This document shows positions 40,345 to 53,061 of a stretch of DNA of 64,000 nucleotides, piece after piece. Origin of the DNA: Lagopus muta (taxonomy: Eukaryota; Chordata; Aves; Galliformes; Phasianidae); the NCBI RefSeq assembly GCF_023343835.1, contig NC_064434.1, positions 3,763,505 to 3,827,504 on the forward strand. Direction: 5' to 3'. The translations under genes and the position numbers were made by a program. The notes under the pieces were generated by a model. The model made no database searches. It was not told the DNA's origin and saw nothing but the letters and a program-made list of their open reading frames with translations. Each line of letters begins with the position of its first letter. Position 1 is the stretch's first letter.

Positions 40345-41894
40345 TCCTTCCCATCCCTTCGATGGACAGATGATGGTACCACTGCCACAGAGAGCTCTGC
40401 TGGAGCAGCCCTACCTTTCCTCTGCATCCCAAACATTCAGCTATTTGTCTTTGCAACATCTCTTTGTAGAAATAAGAGAGAGGGTAGGACAGCCCATCAC
40501 TGAAGTTCTCATTAAGAAGAGAGGACATAATTAGAGAAGAAATAAATACAACTGTGCTGGTCCTGCCTTGCTGTTTAATGATGTTTTCAGATGTTTTCGT
40601 TGCTTGGTTGTCAGTGCTTGTTCAGCACTGGCTGCATTCAAGAGGATGCTGCAAAATGCAGAGCTTGTAAGCATGGATGCTGGGCTTAGATCCTGAGCTG
40701 AAGGGATCTCTATATTTCTTAAAACCACACCAAAAGATTTCTCCCATTAGATTTCTCTAATCCCCCCCTGGAGTCTCCATACCTCTTGGGCTCTGCAGCT
40801 CTCTCGTTACAGGGGAGGATGCAGCAGCCCAACTTCCAGCTTAAAACCAACCAGTGCTGACCCTCCTCCTGCCCCAGCCTCCCCTCGCTCAAGCAGTAAG
40901 GGGGGGATTGCAATCCAAGGCAAAACTGGGCTAATTCAGCATGGAAAGGTCTTTGTCTCCCCATTGCTCACTTCTCAAGGGAACAGCGTGCTCCTTCCCC
41001 ATCCCTGCTCGGTGCCAGCCTTCTCCATTCGTATTCTGAGCTGGTTTGCTGCAGTGGGAGCCCTGCAGCCAGGAAACTCGTCTGGATGGTGATGTAATCA
41101 GAAATGCAGGTCTGCAAATCAATCCCCAACCTTCTGCTGCTCCACAAATTGCATGTTGGGTGTGGGAAGGGGAAGTCTCAGCCTCATTTGCTGCCTCTCT
41201 GCTTCCCCAGCTTTCTCAGGGGCAGAGCTAGCATTTTTTTGCTGGATTGAATTAATCATGCCATATAAAATATTCTTGTTGTCCTGCCCTCCTGGCAGCA
41301 GTTCTTATTGTTGCACTTTGGGGGATCCCTTATTTAATTTATTCTGTGATACTCAGGAATGACTATGAGTGTCTGTTCCTCTGTCATCCACCCCTTCTTC
41401 CTTCCCAATAGCTTTTGGACCCTGATCCCTGTCCAGTTTGACAGATCTGTGGCTCTCAAAGATGTCACATTCCCACAACCATTCCTGAAGTGTTCCTCCA
41501 TCAGCTACTTATCCAGCAGCGGATGTGCTTGAGGCCTGTCCATACCACTACTCTAAGCATGGAGTGTCAAATAAACACATAAATATGGAGAGAGGGGAAT
41601 TTTGCTTGTGTTTCACTATTTGTTTTAGCTCTCCTAGGGTTTTACCTTCAGCTTGTCACTGGATATCAGAGCATCCCCAAACAAACCCACTCCTGGCTGG
41701 CATTTCTCTGAGCCCTCAGATAAAATGTCAGCTTTTGGAGGAAGGTTTGGGGATTTCATTATTTCCATTTCTCTTGAATCCCTTTGGATGAGGGCTTATG
41801 GGAGGGTATGGGTGGCTGTTCATCCCCTGGGAAGAGCACAGAGGGTGCAAATACCACAGAAGGATCCCTGAAGCTTAACCCAAATCCCATTCCC

Positions 41895-42214
41895 ATCAAC
41901 TCTTTACAAGGGTAGACAACAGCAGGACAAGGGGAAATGGTTTCCCCTTGTGGAACATTGAAGGAAGACGTAGGTTGGATGTCAGGGGGAAGTTCTTTGC
42001 TATGAGAGTGAGGAGGTGCTGGAACAGCTGCCCAGAGAGGCTGTGATGCCCCGTCCATCCCTGGAGGTGTTCAAGGCCAGGTTGGATGGGGCCCTGGGCA
42101 GCCTGGGCTGCTGTGAAATGTGGAGGTTGGTGGCCCTGCATGTGGTGGGGGGTTGGAGCTTCACAATCCTTGAGGTCCCTTCCAACCCAGGCCATTCTGT
42201 TATTCTGTGATCCC
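41895..42214 (+). mobile_element. CR1 fragment, plus orientation
   Basis: About 320 bp from the ORF2 end (GKFFAMRVRRCWNS-like codons) to the tail CATTCTGTTATTCTGTGATC. Close match, inverted, to the copy at 60925-61333. Confidence 0.92.
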
Positions 42215-43342
42215 ACTGTGCTGGGAATTCTTTGTCTCATCAGTGTCATTGCACTTGGAGCTGTGGATATGACAACTCTTGTGAGCTGTGCAGAGGCAGT
42301 GCCTGGCTGCTGTGTCCCTTCTGCAGAGCGTATCAACCAGTTTGGGCGCTGCCACCTTCATCCTTCCTTCAGTGCCAGTAGAAAAGCAGCCCCAGCCAGC
42401 AACCAGGCTTGCTAAACAACTGCAAGAACCAAGTATCTCCAAGACCTATACCTAAATCAGACAGGGTTGTGATTTGCCAGCAAGTGGTATGGGTTTCACA
42501 TGGCTGCACAAGCTTCCTCCTTTAGGAAACACAGCAAACCAGCATTTCAGAGCCTGGAGTTGGCTGTTGGCTGCAGTGTGTGGTTTCATTTCTTCCAAAT
42601 GTTGCTATGTAAACACTAATCAGGCCAAATTATTCAAATCACAACTGTCGAGTGTGGAAGTAGCATTAATGAGGATGAAAAAGGAACAGATTGGTAGAGC
42701 AGAAAGTGTCCTTTGGCTGAAGGTTGGTGGCTCCCATCCAACACATGCAACTCTCACCTCTTGCTCTCCCATAGCCCTTGGAAATGCCTCTTCTTGGGAG
42801 GGAGCATTGGGCCAGGCTGTCCAGCCCCAAGATTTTTTGGCTGTCTAAATACAAGGGGATATTTCCCCCTTCTATGGAGACTATAAGCACCTTGGGGTTC
42901 TGCTCAATCCTGAGATGTCCCAGAGAATGGAAGGGCTTTGTCCACCTCTGCTGCCTTGTTTGCACATGGTGCAAGATCACCTTGGAGGTGCTCATGGCAC
43001 AGTTGGACATAGTCCCAAGTGGGTTTAGTCAGTGCTGAGTGGGGTGTAGGACTAGATGAGCTTCCAACATACATTATTCCATGATTTCAGATGGGTGTTG
43101 GGATTTGTACTAATAAACAAACCAAATGGGGATGTCCTGGAGGCTGTTCTGCTTCAGCACACTGGAGCCATTTTCAAAAAGCAAAGCAGGTGTTATGTGC
43201 AGAAAGAGCAAGCCAGGCTCTGCACAGAGTCACATCAACACTGTCCCATGGAAAGCTGCTGGTCTACAGTGAAAATCAGCCAGAAATCACCTGCATCCAT
43301 TGCAGCTATGGCCATGATCATGACTGTGACTATGTGTTCAAG
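42215..43342. other. Intergenic sequence
   Basis: No supported gene. A possible decayed plus-strand CR1 end lies at about 43040-43090 but is too diverged to call. Confidence 0.45.
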
Positions 43343-43474
43343 AAATGTTTAGATGTGGTACTGAGGGACGGGGCTCAGTGGAGCCAATATTGGTGGTAGG
43401 TGGACGGTTGGACTGGATGATCTTGAAGGTCTTTTCCAGCCTTGGTGATTCTATGGTTCTATGATTCTGTGACA
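43343..43474 (+). mobile_element. CR1 3' fragment, plus orientation
   Basis: TGGACTGGATGATCTTGAAG, GTCTTTTCCAGCCTTGGTGA and the tail TTCTATGGTTCTATGATTCT. Confidence 0.9.
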
Positions 43475-43934
43475 TCCAACCATAGCATAGGCTACAGCAG
43501 GAAACCATCAAGTCAGATCCTGAAGCTGCTGTTTAAACAACCTGGAAAATATCCCAGACATTAAATACTTGGAGCTATTAGAATAAGGTCAAAATAAGAA
43601 AAAAGCTATTTGTGAAAGGAAGGAATGAATCCATCCATCTTCAGGCTTCAAGAAGAGCTATTTTAAAACTTTTAAGGCAATTTATTTTGAATTTGGCCAA
43701 AGCACCATCAAACACTTCATCTGTGGTGGTTAAGTTTCCCTCTTTCCTCTGCTGGCAGTCCTGTTTGGCCCCAGAAATGTGGAAAATATGGGTGCTTCAC
43801 TTTGTGGCCCTGTTCCTTTCTTTTCTGAGGTATGAAAGTGTCCTTTTATTCTCACTGCACCCAAAGCAGCAGCAGCAGCTCCCAGAGACAGAGTCAATGC
43901 CTGCGATCAGATGCTGCAGGAAGGTGTCTGCGTT

Positions 43935-44053
43935 TCTCAAAGACTTATTTCTACCATTTTCTACCCAAGCCCAATTCAATTTGGAAAGTGCAGCTGTAGG
44001 GCACTTTGCTGTGGTATGATGCTGCTGCCAAAAGTCTACATGGAGCTGATGGG
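43935..44053. repeat. Unclassified interspersed repeat, copy A
   Basis: Shares about 120 bases with 46373-46497 on the same strand, including the exact TTTCTACCCAAGCCCAATTC and GGAGCTGATGGG. It is not CR1 and I cannot assign it to a named family. Read on the minus strand it gives NWAWVEN in both copies. Confidence 0.75.
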
Positions 44054-44163
44054 AGACCAGATAACTTCACCAAAGTGACACTCCATGTTGGTAAATGAGT
44101 GCACAGAAACCACAGCCAGGAAGACCTAGAGGCACAGATGAGTTTATAAGAGTACTTGGAGTA

Positions 44164-44530
44164 ACAGAATCATCCAGGTTGAAAAAGACCTCTCAGATCT
44201 CCAAGCCCAACCCCAGCCCACCCCACCATGCCCACAGTGCCACATCCCCACGGTTCTGGAGCACCTCCATGGATGGTGACCACAACACCTCCCTGGGCAG
44301 CTGTGCCACTGCAACACTGCTCTTTTTGGAGAAGAAATGCTTCCTAACATCCAACCTGAACCTCCCCTGGCACAGCTTAAGGTCATTATCTCTCACCCTA
44401 AAATTCACAGGGGCTGGAAGGAACTTCTCAGTCCTTCTGATCTCACTTTTCTCAAGCAGGGCCACCCCCAGCTTGGTGCCCAGGACCACGTCCAGGTGGC
44501 TTCTGAAGATCTCCAAGGAGGTGACCTCAT
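44164..44530 (-). mobile_element. CR1 fragment
   Basis: ACAGAATCATCCAGGTTGAA, ACCTCCCTGGGCAGCTGTGC, ACATCCAACCTGAACCTCCC and CAGGACCACGTCCAGGTGGC. Minus-strand ORF2 end codons are readable. Confidence 0.92.
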
Positions 44531-44798
44531 AGCCTCTCTGATCCCTGTGCAGTGCTTCACCACCTAAGCATTCCCATCAGCTGCGAGAGCCGAGTGCACC
44601 TCACAGCATCCACCATAGAAAACAAAGGGATCTCAAAACTCACTGTGAGGACCTGCAGTCCTCAGGGACAGGCTGGGAAGGCCTTCTCATGAGTCATGGA
44701 GTGGTGCTAAGGTCAGAAGAGGGCTCTACTTCCAAATGAACTGATCTGAGCCCACTGGCTCACTGATCCCAGTCTGACATAAGTAAGGGACTGGCATG

Positions 44799-44970
44799 AA
44801 TCATAGAATCGTTGGTGTTGGAAGGGACCTTTGCAGGCCATCTGGTGTAACTCCCTGCAAGAACAAGGGAGTTTGAGTCTACAACTCAAACAGGTGCTCA
44901 GAGCCCTGTCCAGCCTGACCTTGGGTGTCTACAGGGACCTGATCAGGAATGCACCTCATCCACCGCCATG
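44799..44970 (-). mobile_element. CR1-like 3' fragment
   Basis: AATCATAGAATCGTTGGTGT, TGGAAGGGACCTTTGCAGGC and CAGCCTGACCTTGGGTGTCT. Confidence 0.87.
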
Positions 44971-45854
44971 TCAGCACTATCCCCAAAAACCCAAACTTTG
45001 ACCAAATGAAATCAGACAGAAAGCAAAGAGCAAGGCCTGCTGTTCTCCATCATGAGATGTGTCCTTGGCTAAGTCCTGGGTTAGCCAGCATTTGGACCTG
45101 ACAGAAGGAATTCCTTCCTTCAGAGTCCATACAGTCAAACAGTGGGGAGGAAGCCACCTTCCTCAGTCTCTCCACCAATCCCTTTTTCTTCCAGATTTGA
45201 GGGAGAAATCCCCAGTCGTGTAAGCAGTGGGACAAAACTGTGCAAGGGGACGTGATGACCCAGTGGAGATGGCCATGGTCCAGCTAAAAGGTCCATCCCT
45301 TGTCCTTGTTTTGTCTGAACAAACGTAGCCAACAAAACCCACTTCAGTCTGCCTTGCATGAAGCCTTACATGAGATTGATATGGAACTTCACCTCATATT
45401 AACCCCATGTTCTTTCCAGAAGACATGGAAGGGACCCAGAGTTCCTCAGAGGCCAGGATACAGTTCATTAGTGTGTAATTACATGAGCAATTACAGCAGA
45501 AAAACAGAAATAAACCTAAACAGAAGGGCCAGCCTCAGCCACAAACTGCTACATCACATCCCTGTCGTTGTGCAGCACTTTCGAGATGCAAAGGAAAGTC
45601 TGATGGCTCCAGGAGGTGTAATTAGCTTCCAGTGATGAGTGGAAGACTGGGAGCAATATTACTGCAGCACATATCATCTTTTAAACGAGTCCTGTTTATT
45701 TATAACAGGCTCCCATGACCTGTACCCTGAACTCAAACTTCCTCTCTTTGCTTTCTTATCCACTCATCTCTGAGTTTTTGCATTGCTGGGAGTAAGGGAA
45801 GGCCAGGCTGCTGGTTAGCAAGCCTCTATAGCCCTTAGGAAATGCAGATTTAAT

Positions 45855-45912
45855 GAAGCTGGAAGGGACCCTGAGAGGATATTCAGTCCGTTTTCCTGTC
45901 CCATGAGAGGAG
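45855..45912 (-). mobile_element. Short CR1 remnant
   Basis: GAAGCTGGAAGGGACCCTGA followed by a decayed segment. Confidence 0.55.
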
Positions 45913-46372
45913 AAACAGTACCCAAAATCACTGCTGATGGTCTCACTCAGTATCCCACCTTCACCATGTGTGTCACCTCACGTCACCTCTGCTCTGGGCT
46001 TTCTCTGCCATGATCCCCTTTGTCCCCTCTCCGTCCCACAGCTCTGTGTGACCCTGCTCAGTTCCTTACCTTTGCCATTTCAGCCTAGGATGATGTCCAT
46101 GGCATAGAGAGGTTGGTAGCAGGTCCTTCGTCTCTCTCCTGTTGGTATCCCCTGGAAAATCATTCTTTCCCAAACAGATCCATTTTCATAGTCCACAAAG
46201 ATGTGTAACAGGGTGTTTTGGAATCAGTGCTACTCATCCTGGCCAACTTTATACCCATAGCTGAGTAAGTAACAGGGTGCAGAGCTAATACACAGCTCTG
46301 AGCCCACATGCAGCTTGACGTAGGCTCTGGTGCTGCATTTCCCACACAACTCCGACTAAGAGAACTGATGGA

Positions 46373-46497
46373 TTTCTCAAACAAAGGGACAATTTTCTAC
46401 CCAAGCCCAATTCAATTCGGAAAGTGCTTCACTGAACTGTGGGATGCCTTGCTGTGATAGGTTGCTGTTGCTAGAAGTTGATGTGGAGCTGATGGGC
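46373..46497. repeat. Unclassified interspersed repeat, copy B
   Basis: Second copy, about 2.4 kb from copy A, with several substitutions and small indels. The best-matching core is TTTCTACCCAAGCCCAATTC followed by AATT-GGAAAGTGC. Limits are approximate. Confidence 0.75.
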
Positions 46498-47029
46498 TGC
46501 AGGCAAGAGTGGGCCTCAGCACATCGTTCCCACCTTGCAATGGCCAAGCTGACCCCAACACCAGCCTTTCTCCAAGGCACAGTGTGTTCCACTATGCTGT
46601 GGCCTTGTATCCAAGTGTCTTTGGGGTTGAAAACTCACAACTCTTTGGCATTCAGGTACGAGGTGTAGGAAAGGTTTGCAGGAAGGCTGTGCCATGCTTG
46701 GCTGGGCTGGAAGGAGAGTTTGGAGCCCTCGTGCTCAGTCTCACAGCTGACAATTAACACTTTTCTCCCATCTCCCTGATGGCTCTTCCCACTGGTTCAA
46801 GGAAACAAGTCCCTCAAGCAGACCCTGGCCAAGCTATTGCTGCAAACCCTTCCCAGAAACCCAGCCAGGAGCTGCACGTGCAAAATATCTTCTTCAACAG
46901 CATCCCTGCTTCTTATGGCATCCCACAGTGGGGATTTCCTTGCTCTCCAGTGAGAGGTTGCCATCCCCAGCCCACTCAGGTCTGTGGCATTCATACAGAA
47001 AGCTCTGTGCATGGCTCAAAAGGCATGAT

Positions 47030-47195
47030 ATCACAGAATCACAGGATATTTGGGTTGGCAGAGAGCTTAGGGCTCAACCATCCCCAATCCAGCCATAGGC
47101 AGGGACACCTCCCACAGTCCAGGCTGCCCCAAGCCCCATCCATAGCCTTGGGCACTGCACGGATGGGGCACCCACAGCTCTCTGGGCAACAGCAA
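47030..47195 (-). mobile_element. CR1 3' fragment
   Basis: ATCACAGAATCACAGGATAT, TTTGGGTTGGCAGAGAGCTT and CCAGGCTGCCCCAAGCCCCA. Confidence 0.88.
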
Positions 47196-50100
47196 AGGAC
47201 AACCTAACGAAGACCCTTTGTCTTCTCCCATCTCCTTTCACAGCTTCCACTCTGTACATTCTGGGTTGAAGACCCCTTGGACAGCCTCAGAATCTTTTCC
47301 TCACCAGCCTATAACAAGGGCAGCCAGTGCCAAACCATGTGCTCAAAGCCATCCCAACCCTCCCCTGATGTCCCCCCTCCCCAAGGCCATCCATCCTTCC
47401 CTCTCTTCCCTCAGCTCAAGCCAGAGAAAAGCCACAGAAAGAAAAAGAAAATGCATTCCCAGCTCCAACCCACGGGGAAAAGGCCTGGGGAGTTAATTAT
47501 AGCCCAATGCATCGGTGCTGTTAATAATTCAGGAAGCTCTCAAATTGAGCTGGAGATGAGGCAGAGGATGGATCTTGCTTGGATGCTGAAGCACCCAGCT
47601 CTGCCCTGTCGCCAGGGTGAAGGTGTCTGAGCGGAGGACACACAGGACACAATGCTATAGCCCACACATTTCAAGGGGCAGAGATCAGGCTCCCCATCCT
47701 TTCTCCTGCTTCACCAACAAAGCTGGTAGGGTCCTGCTCCTACCCAAGTTTCAAGACACCAGGCTTCAGCTTGCTGCTAGGATTCCCATTCTCATTTATC
47801 ATCTGTACCCACACACAGACCTGCATTTTCCTTCTCCCTCAGTAAGGTTTTCACCTTACTGGAACAGGATTTTCTCTGTAAGGTCAAAGTTACAGTGTTT
47901 GTACAGCACTGAACACTTTCTGGCACTAGAAATTTCCCACTCATCATCTTTGAGATGCTGGGATGAAGCTGTGCACACACACACCACAGTGTTCAAACAC
48001 ACAAGAAGGATTTAGGGGCGGCTGAATTCAGGTTCCCAGCACACAGAGGAGGAAGCAAAGAGAAATCCCACCTAAAGCCTTTGCAGCACTCAACATGATT
48101 GAAATTCAGGGTGAATTTTTCCTGCGGTTTAAAACTGCCATCCCAGAGGGAAACGGTGCTTTGTGCTGACTGTGCTAGGATGTCTCCAAAAATCAGAGCC
48201 CTGAGGGGCTTGATTTGTTGGGTCTGCACCACAAATGCACCTGGGAGCAGCTCCTAGGGGACAGTGGTGGCTGTGTGGTTGTCCCCATGCTGTCACTGCT
48301 ATTCTGCTGCTCTCAACTGGGGCTCTAGCTCCCTCTCCTGACACCTTTTTCTGGTCCCAAAAGCTGGTTGGGAAGGCACTGGAGTTGCTCATCAGACAGC
48401 AGGTGTGGGCCACAGGTGTGAACCAAACCGATGCAGCTGAGCATCCCTCAGAATCTAGCTTGGTAGCAAAGCATGGTCACTGATGGTTGCATACAGGATA
48501 TATGTCTTTGCAGACCTGTGGTGAGCTGTCCTCCGTGCCCATCCCTTTGCATTGCAGTGGGATCTGCACACATCAGAGCTCCTCTTGCTCTCCCAAGCCT
48601 TAGGGGTCTCTTCTGAGGCTGATTTTAAAGCCCTTTGCCCCTACATACACTCACACCATCCATGGCTCATCACTGGGACCGGCACATTGAGCGAGGTGAA
48701 ACCAGGACACCCACAGCAGGGACAGGTTGAGCCAAACCCAGGGACGAAGATGGGAGATGGTCTTGGTACCCCCAAAAGAGGGGTAATGCTATCACAAGGG
48801 TGAGTGTGTTCAAACAGATGTTAGAAAACCACCTGCCCTGCTCCAGCTCCTCTGCTGGGCTCCCACCAGTAGATGGCAAGACAAGCCCACGTTTTGGGAT
48901 GAGAACAGCCCTGAGCCCCAGGGAAAGAGGGCTGAGCCAAGAAGGGATTTCTATGGTGTCTGATATGGGCTTCAGCCTACCCCGCAGCACCTCCTTCTTG
49001 CTCCTTCCACCTGTCTCTGTCCTCAGATCTCTACAGGCTGGGCATTTTTTGCCTTATAGCCTTTGGTGCAGCTTGGCTGAAATCGATCGTGCGATGCTGC
49101 TGTTGCCAGGGGAATGCTAACAGGCACGAGGACAGACAGTCAGACAGATACTGTTTCATTCCCTTAGAAGCAGATTAAAAAGATGCCCATGCATAGCAGC
49201 TTGGGAAGGAGGAGGAGCAAGAGGGAATGGCCAAATGTTGTGCTCTTTAAAGAAATAATTGCAAAAGCATTGCTGGTTCCATGCAAACCCCCTTGCAGGC
49301 CACCTGGTTGCATTCCCTGCCTGAATCTGGCTTTTTGAGGAGATATTTGGTTCCCATTGCTGTCCCCTAAGAGTGCCTAGGGTGACTATGGGCACTTTGG
49401 GAGTTGCAAAAGCCACTGTGTGACTGAGGCTCTTCCAATTATCACTGGGCATAAGGGTGTTATCAGACACCTGGGCTTACCCTTGACAACATGTGTTAGA
49501 GAGTGGTTGAGATGGGATGGAATAAAATGGGGTTGAGGGGTGGTGAAGGGAAGGGAGAGGAGGGGGAACAGTTTAAAGCAAAATGCATCATGTTGCTGAG
49601 TAACTGTACTTGCTCATATCGTAGAGAAATGCCAAATTCACCCTGAGATGCCAGCGCTGTCTGGACAAGGAGAGATGTAGCAACACAAATTTGCTCTGGG
49701 CTCGCTGTCTGGAGATGGAGAATCCCCTTCTCCTTCCCCACTTCTCTGGAATTGGTCCTTGAGCCACTCTTCTCAAGTTGACAAAGAAAGCTGAGCCTGA
49801 TGTGCCTCTGGCACCCACCTTGCTCATGGAACAGCTCTTTCCAAACCCTTCTGCTCCAGCAGCATTGCTTGCATCTCACCCAAACTGGGCCAATTGCTGC
49901 AAACTCCAGCATCTCTATCTCCCAGCCGGTGGCAGCACTGATTAATTAACAGCTTCCTGAGAGAGGCCAAGTCTTAAATTAAGCTTTCCACTTCAACAGG
50001 CAAGAATGGGGACCCCTGCCCTGGTCTGGTGACAAACAAAGCTGTGACATGGGGAATGTCCTGGAGATGGAGATGTGGCTTCTAGCAGCACAGAAAGGGC

Positions 50101-50992
50101 TTTGGAAAGCAGAGCACCAGAAGCTAATGCCCCAAGCTCAGCAAATAACTAATCACCACCCATGTGGAAAAAAAAGCACTGTGGAGAAACATCAGCCAGA
50201 GCAATGAGCAGAAACAACTTGGCACTATCTGCAAAGTGTTGGGAGAGCACCTGGGCTTCACATTCCCAAAGTGAAGTCACCACCACACACATAAAAAAAA
50301 ATAAAAATACAAAAAAAATAAATATCCCAGACATCTTCCTTTGTGATGGAAAGAGTTGGGAATGGGAAGAAATTTGGGAAAATCTTCCAAGCTATAAAGG
50401 TGAGTCCAGCCATGCTTGCACTCCTTGCAGACGAGACAGGGCTGGGATGCTGCATGTGTCTCTTTTGGAGGGGGAAGGACCTCTGATGGAGAGCTCAGAG
50501 CACCTCAGTGCACTGATCACTGAAGGTCCAGCAATCCTTCAGTCTCAAATCCTCACGGTCTGTATAGAAAGCATTCCTAGGGAAATCAAAAGCACCAAGG
50601 CAGAGACCAACAGTCAGATTTCATGTCCTCCTAATTCTTCTCCTTCTCCTCTGGGTTCTCTACTACATACATACATTTTTATTTGTGGCCAAATCCAGAA
50701 CTCCTCAGTGTCCACACTACACAAGACTTTCACATCTCTTCTTGGCCTCTTTTCAAGGCCAACAGATTACTGTATGTTTTAGGGAGAGGCACACAGGAAG
50801 AATAGAAGATGATCCCTATTGGTCCAAAAGTCAAAAAGACTTTGGCTTCCGTATTTGTGCCTGAAGAGGTGGCAGATGGATGCACACGAGCCTCACACCA
50901 AGGCTTCATAGCTGAGAAATAGGGGATGAATTTAGGGTGGTCCTTTGTGGAGCCAGAAGTTGGATTCAGTGATCATACCTGGAATTAAGACT
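47196..50992. other. Intergenic sequence, repeat-poor
   Basis: About 3.8 kb with no recognised repeat or gene. A-rich patches lie around 50290-50330. The 206-codon frame at 50162-50782 has no recognisable domain. Confidence 0.5.
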
Positions 50993-51115
50993 GGTTTAGG
51001 TTGGAAGGAACCTTGAGGATCACCCAGTTCCAACTCCCTGCCATGGGCAGCGTTGCCATCTACTAGATCAAGTTGTGATGATGCTGTAGGTCTCTTCCAA
51101 CGTGGGATATTCTAA
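50993..51115. mobile_element. Two short CR1 3' ends in inverted arrangement
   Basis: 50993-51068 is a minus CR1 end (GGTTTAGGTTGGAAGGAACC). 51069-51115 reads as a plus CR1 end (GCTGTAGGTCTCTTCCAACG, then a decayed tail). Together they form an imperfect inverted repeat. Confidence 0.7.
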
Positions 51116-51779
51116 CCTCTCCAAACTGCCCTGGACACTTGCACAGATGTCTTGTCTGGACCCCATCATGATGTGATCCCAAGAAAAATGATGGAAAAAT
51201 GATACAACCACCCAGGATGGTTCTTTCTGGCCAAGGACCCACAAGGTCTGCAGCAGGCACGCATGCCTGAGGATGGAAGGGAAATGTCCCTGCTCTCTCT
51301 TCCCGAAGTTCAGCTTATCTTGGACAATTGGCACAGCTGCTGTTGCCAGGCAGAGGGGGTTAGAGGTAGAAAATCTACTCTTGGCACTGTTTCCAAGGCC
51401 TGCTGCCAATAGAGCAAACACCCCGGGCAGCCACGCGTCACCAGCAGCTCAGACATCTCTGTAGTGTTTGCAGTATTTCATGAGTGATGGGGGACACAGA
51501 GTGTGTCCAGCGAGCACTGGGGTCCAATTGCAAGATCCCTGATTATACCCATTTTCTTCCCACATGCTTGATACAAGCCCCTCCAATTGTTTATTTATCA
51601 CCCCCAGAGGCAAATGCAATGGGGAAGGGCATGGAGGGACGCGTGAGTGTGGGCATGAGGATGCTGTGCTAAGGCAAGGGGAAGGGACTACTAATAAAAA
51701 GGATTGGGTTTTGATTAGTTTAAAATTTATGAAAAGTTAGCTTCATGAGAAAAAAAGCCACGAAAAAGCAGACCTCAGT

Positions 51780-51950
51780 GGAAAGGACCTTTGGAGATCA
51801 GCTGGATGAGCCCAGAACTGGACACAGTGCTCCAGATGTGGCCTTCCCAGGGCAGAGCAGAGGGGAGGATCACCTCCCTCTCCCTGCTGGCCACGCTCCG
51901 TGCAATGCACCCCCATGGAACCATTGGATTCTTGGAGGCAGAGCTTTAAA
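51780..51950 (-). mobile_element. Internal CR1 fragment
   Basis: ACTGGACACAGTGCTCCAGA and CACCTCCCTCTCCCTGCTGG are antisense of the CR1 ORF2 region. No tail. Confidence 0.87.
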
Positions 51951-52639
51951 AACACACCAGAATCTCACGAATCTTGAGCTGCAGGTCCAGAGAACTGGCA
52001 GTGTCAGTTGAAAGGGAAGCAGACAGCTGGTGGACAGACTCTGGACTTTGTTTTGCCTCCCGTGATGTTGGTTTTGCAACAGTTCAGCTGTTGACGGGTT
52101 TTCACCCTGCCATTACTGAAAGTCCTGGATTAAAGACCTATTGCACCAGGAGAGATCATCTTTGCAACAATGACCATTTCTTGCCAAAAAATGATGAGCT
52201 TGCTGGTGTCCTTGGGGCAGGACTGATGCCCCCTGCCAAGAACTCCTCTACTGAAGATTGGCCTGAAGGTTGTCCAACCCATTCGTCAACATGCCATGAC
52301 CCCACTGCAGAGCAAAATGCCTGGGGATTCATTTATCCTGCTGGGAAGAGGGCTTTTGCCCTGTCCCACGATGAGCAGGGGGTTGTAGAGGTCCAAGGGA
52401 CTAGGACCAAATGCAGGGATAAGTTGAGTGACTTGCAGCAAGGTGGGGGAAAAACTAGGGTGCTGAGGTGATGGGTGTAGAGCTGTCTTGGAACCATCCA
52501 GGTCTATCTGCCTCCAACCATGTCTCTAAGCCCCTTTTCCTTTCCATCTCTCCTTACACCAGCTCTTATCACCCAGAACACTTCTAAACTCTGGGGCCAC
52601 AATGATTTTTCCACAGATTGGTGGAATGAATCCACAGCT

Positions 52640-52770
52640 TGGTTGTGGTTGGAAGGGACCTTGGGTCCTTCTGGACCCAAAGCAGTGTGCCCAAGACCAC
52701 GTCCAGGTGTGGCTTTGGGAGTTCTCCAATGAGGAGACTTGACAACCTCTCTCCATTTGCCTATAGATTA
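52640..52770 (-). mobile_element. Diverged CR1 fragment
   Basis: GTGGTTGGAAGGGACCTTGG and AAGACCACGTCCAGGTGTGG. The second segment is also in the copy at 44164-44530. Confidence 0.75.
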
Positions 52771-52878
52771 GTGTGGGGTTGTTCCCTATGTAAAGACAAA
52801 AGTGACTACAGTAACACAACAAAATAAGAAAGCCTTCAAGCACTGACACCTGTGTTTTCTGCTTTTCCCAGTGCCAAG

Positions 52879-53061
52879 ATGAGGTCCACAAGAGAAATCA
52901 TCATTTCTGTGCTGGAAAAATGCCTTCCGGATCAGAAAAGGAATGGGATTTGCCACTGGCTGAAATCCTTTGATACGGAACGCATTTCAAGACAGAAGGT
53001 TGCTCTAGAAAAAAATAAAGCTGAATATCCTGTGGTAGTAAAATCTACACGAGAAGTTTGA
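52879..53061 (+). other. Weak candidate: 60-codon frame behind a splice-acceptor-like site
   Basis: ATG at 52879 opens 60 codons rich in charged residues (REIIISVLEKCLPDQKRNGI and onward) to TGA at 53059-53061. A pyrimidine-rich stretch ending in CCCAG (AG 52870-52871) precedes it, and CR1 sequence lies upstream. I do not recognise the protein. It could be an exon, a decayed pseudogene or a chance frame; chance is the most likely. Confidence 0.15.

Noticed and set aside
42870-43090. Possible additional plus-strand CR1
   Set aside because: Only the last few dozen bases resemble a decayed CR1 end; too diverged to support.
43868-43884. Short CAG run as a possible triplet repeat gene segment
   Set aside because: Only about four units and no coding context.
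50162-50782. 206-codon plus-strand frame
   Set aside because: No family resemblance; contains a low-complexity Lys/Asn stretch from A-rich DNA.
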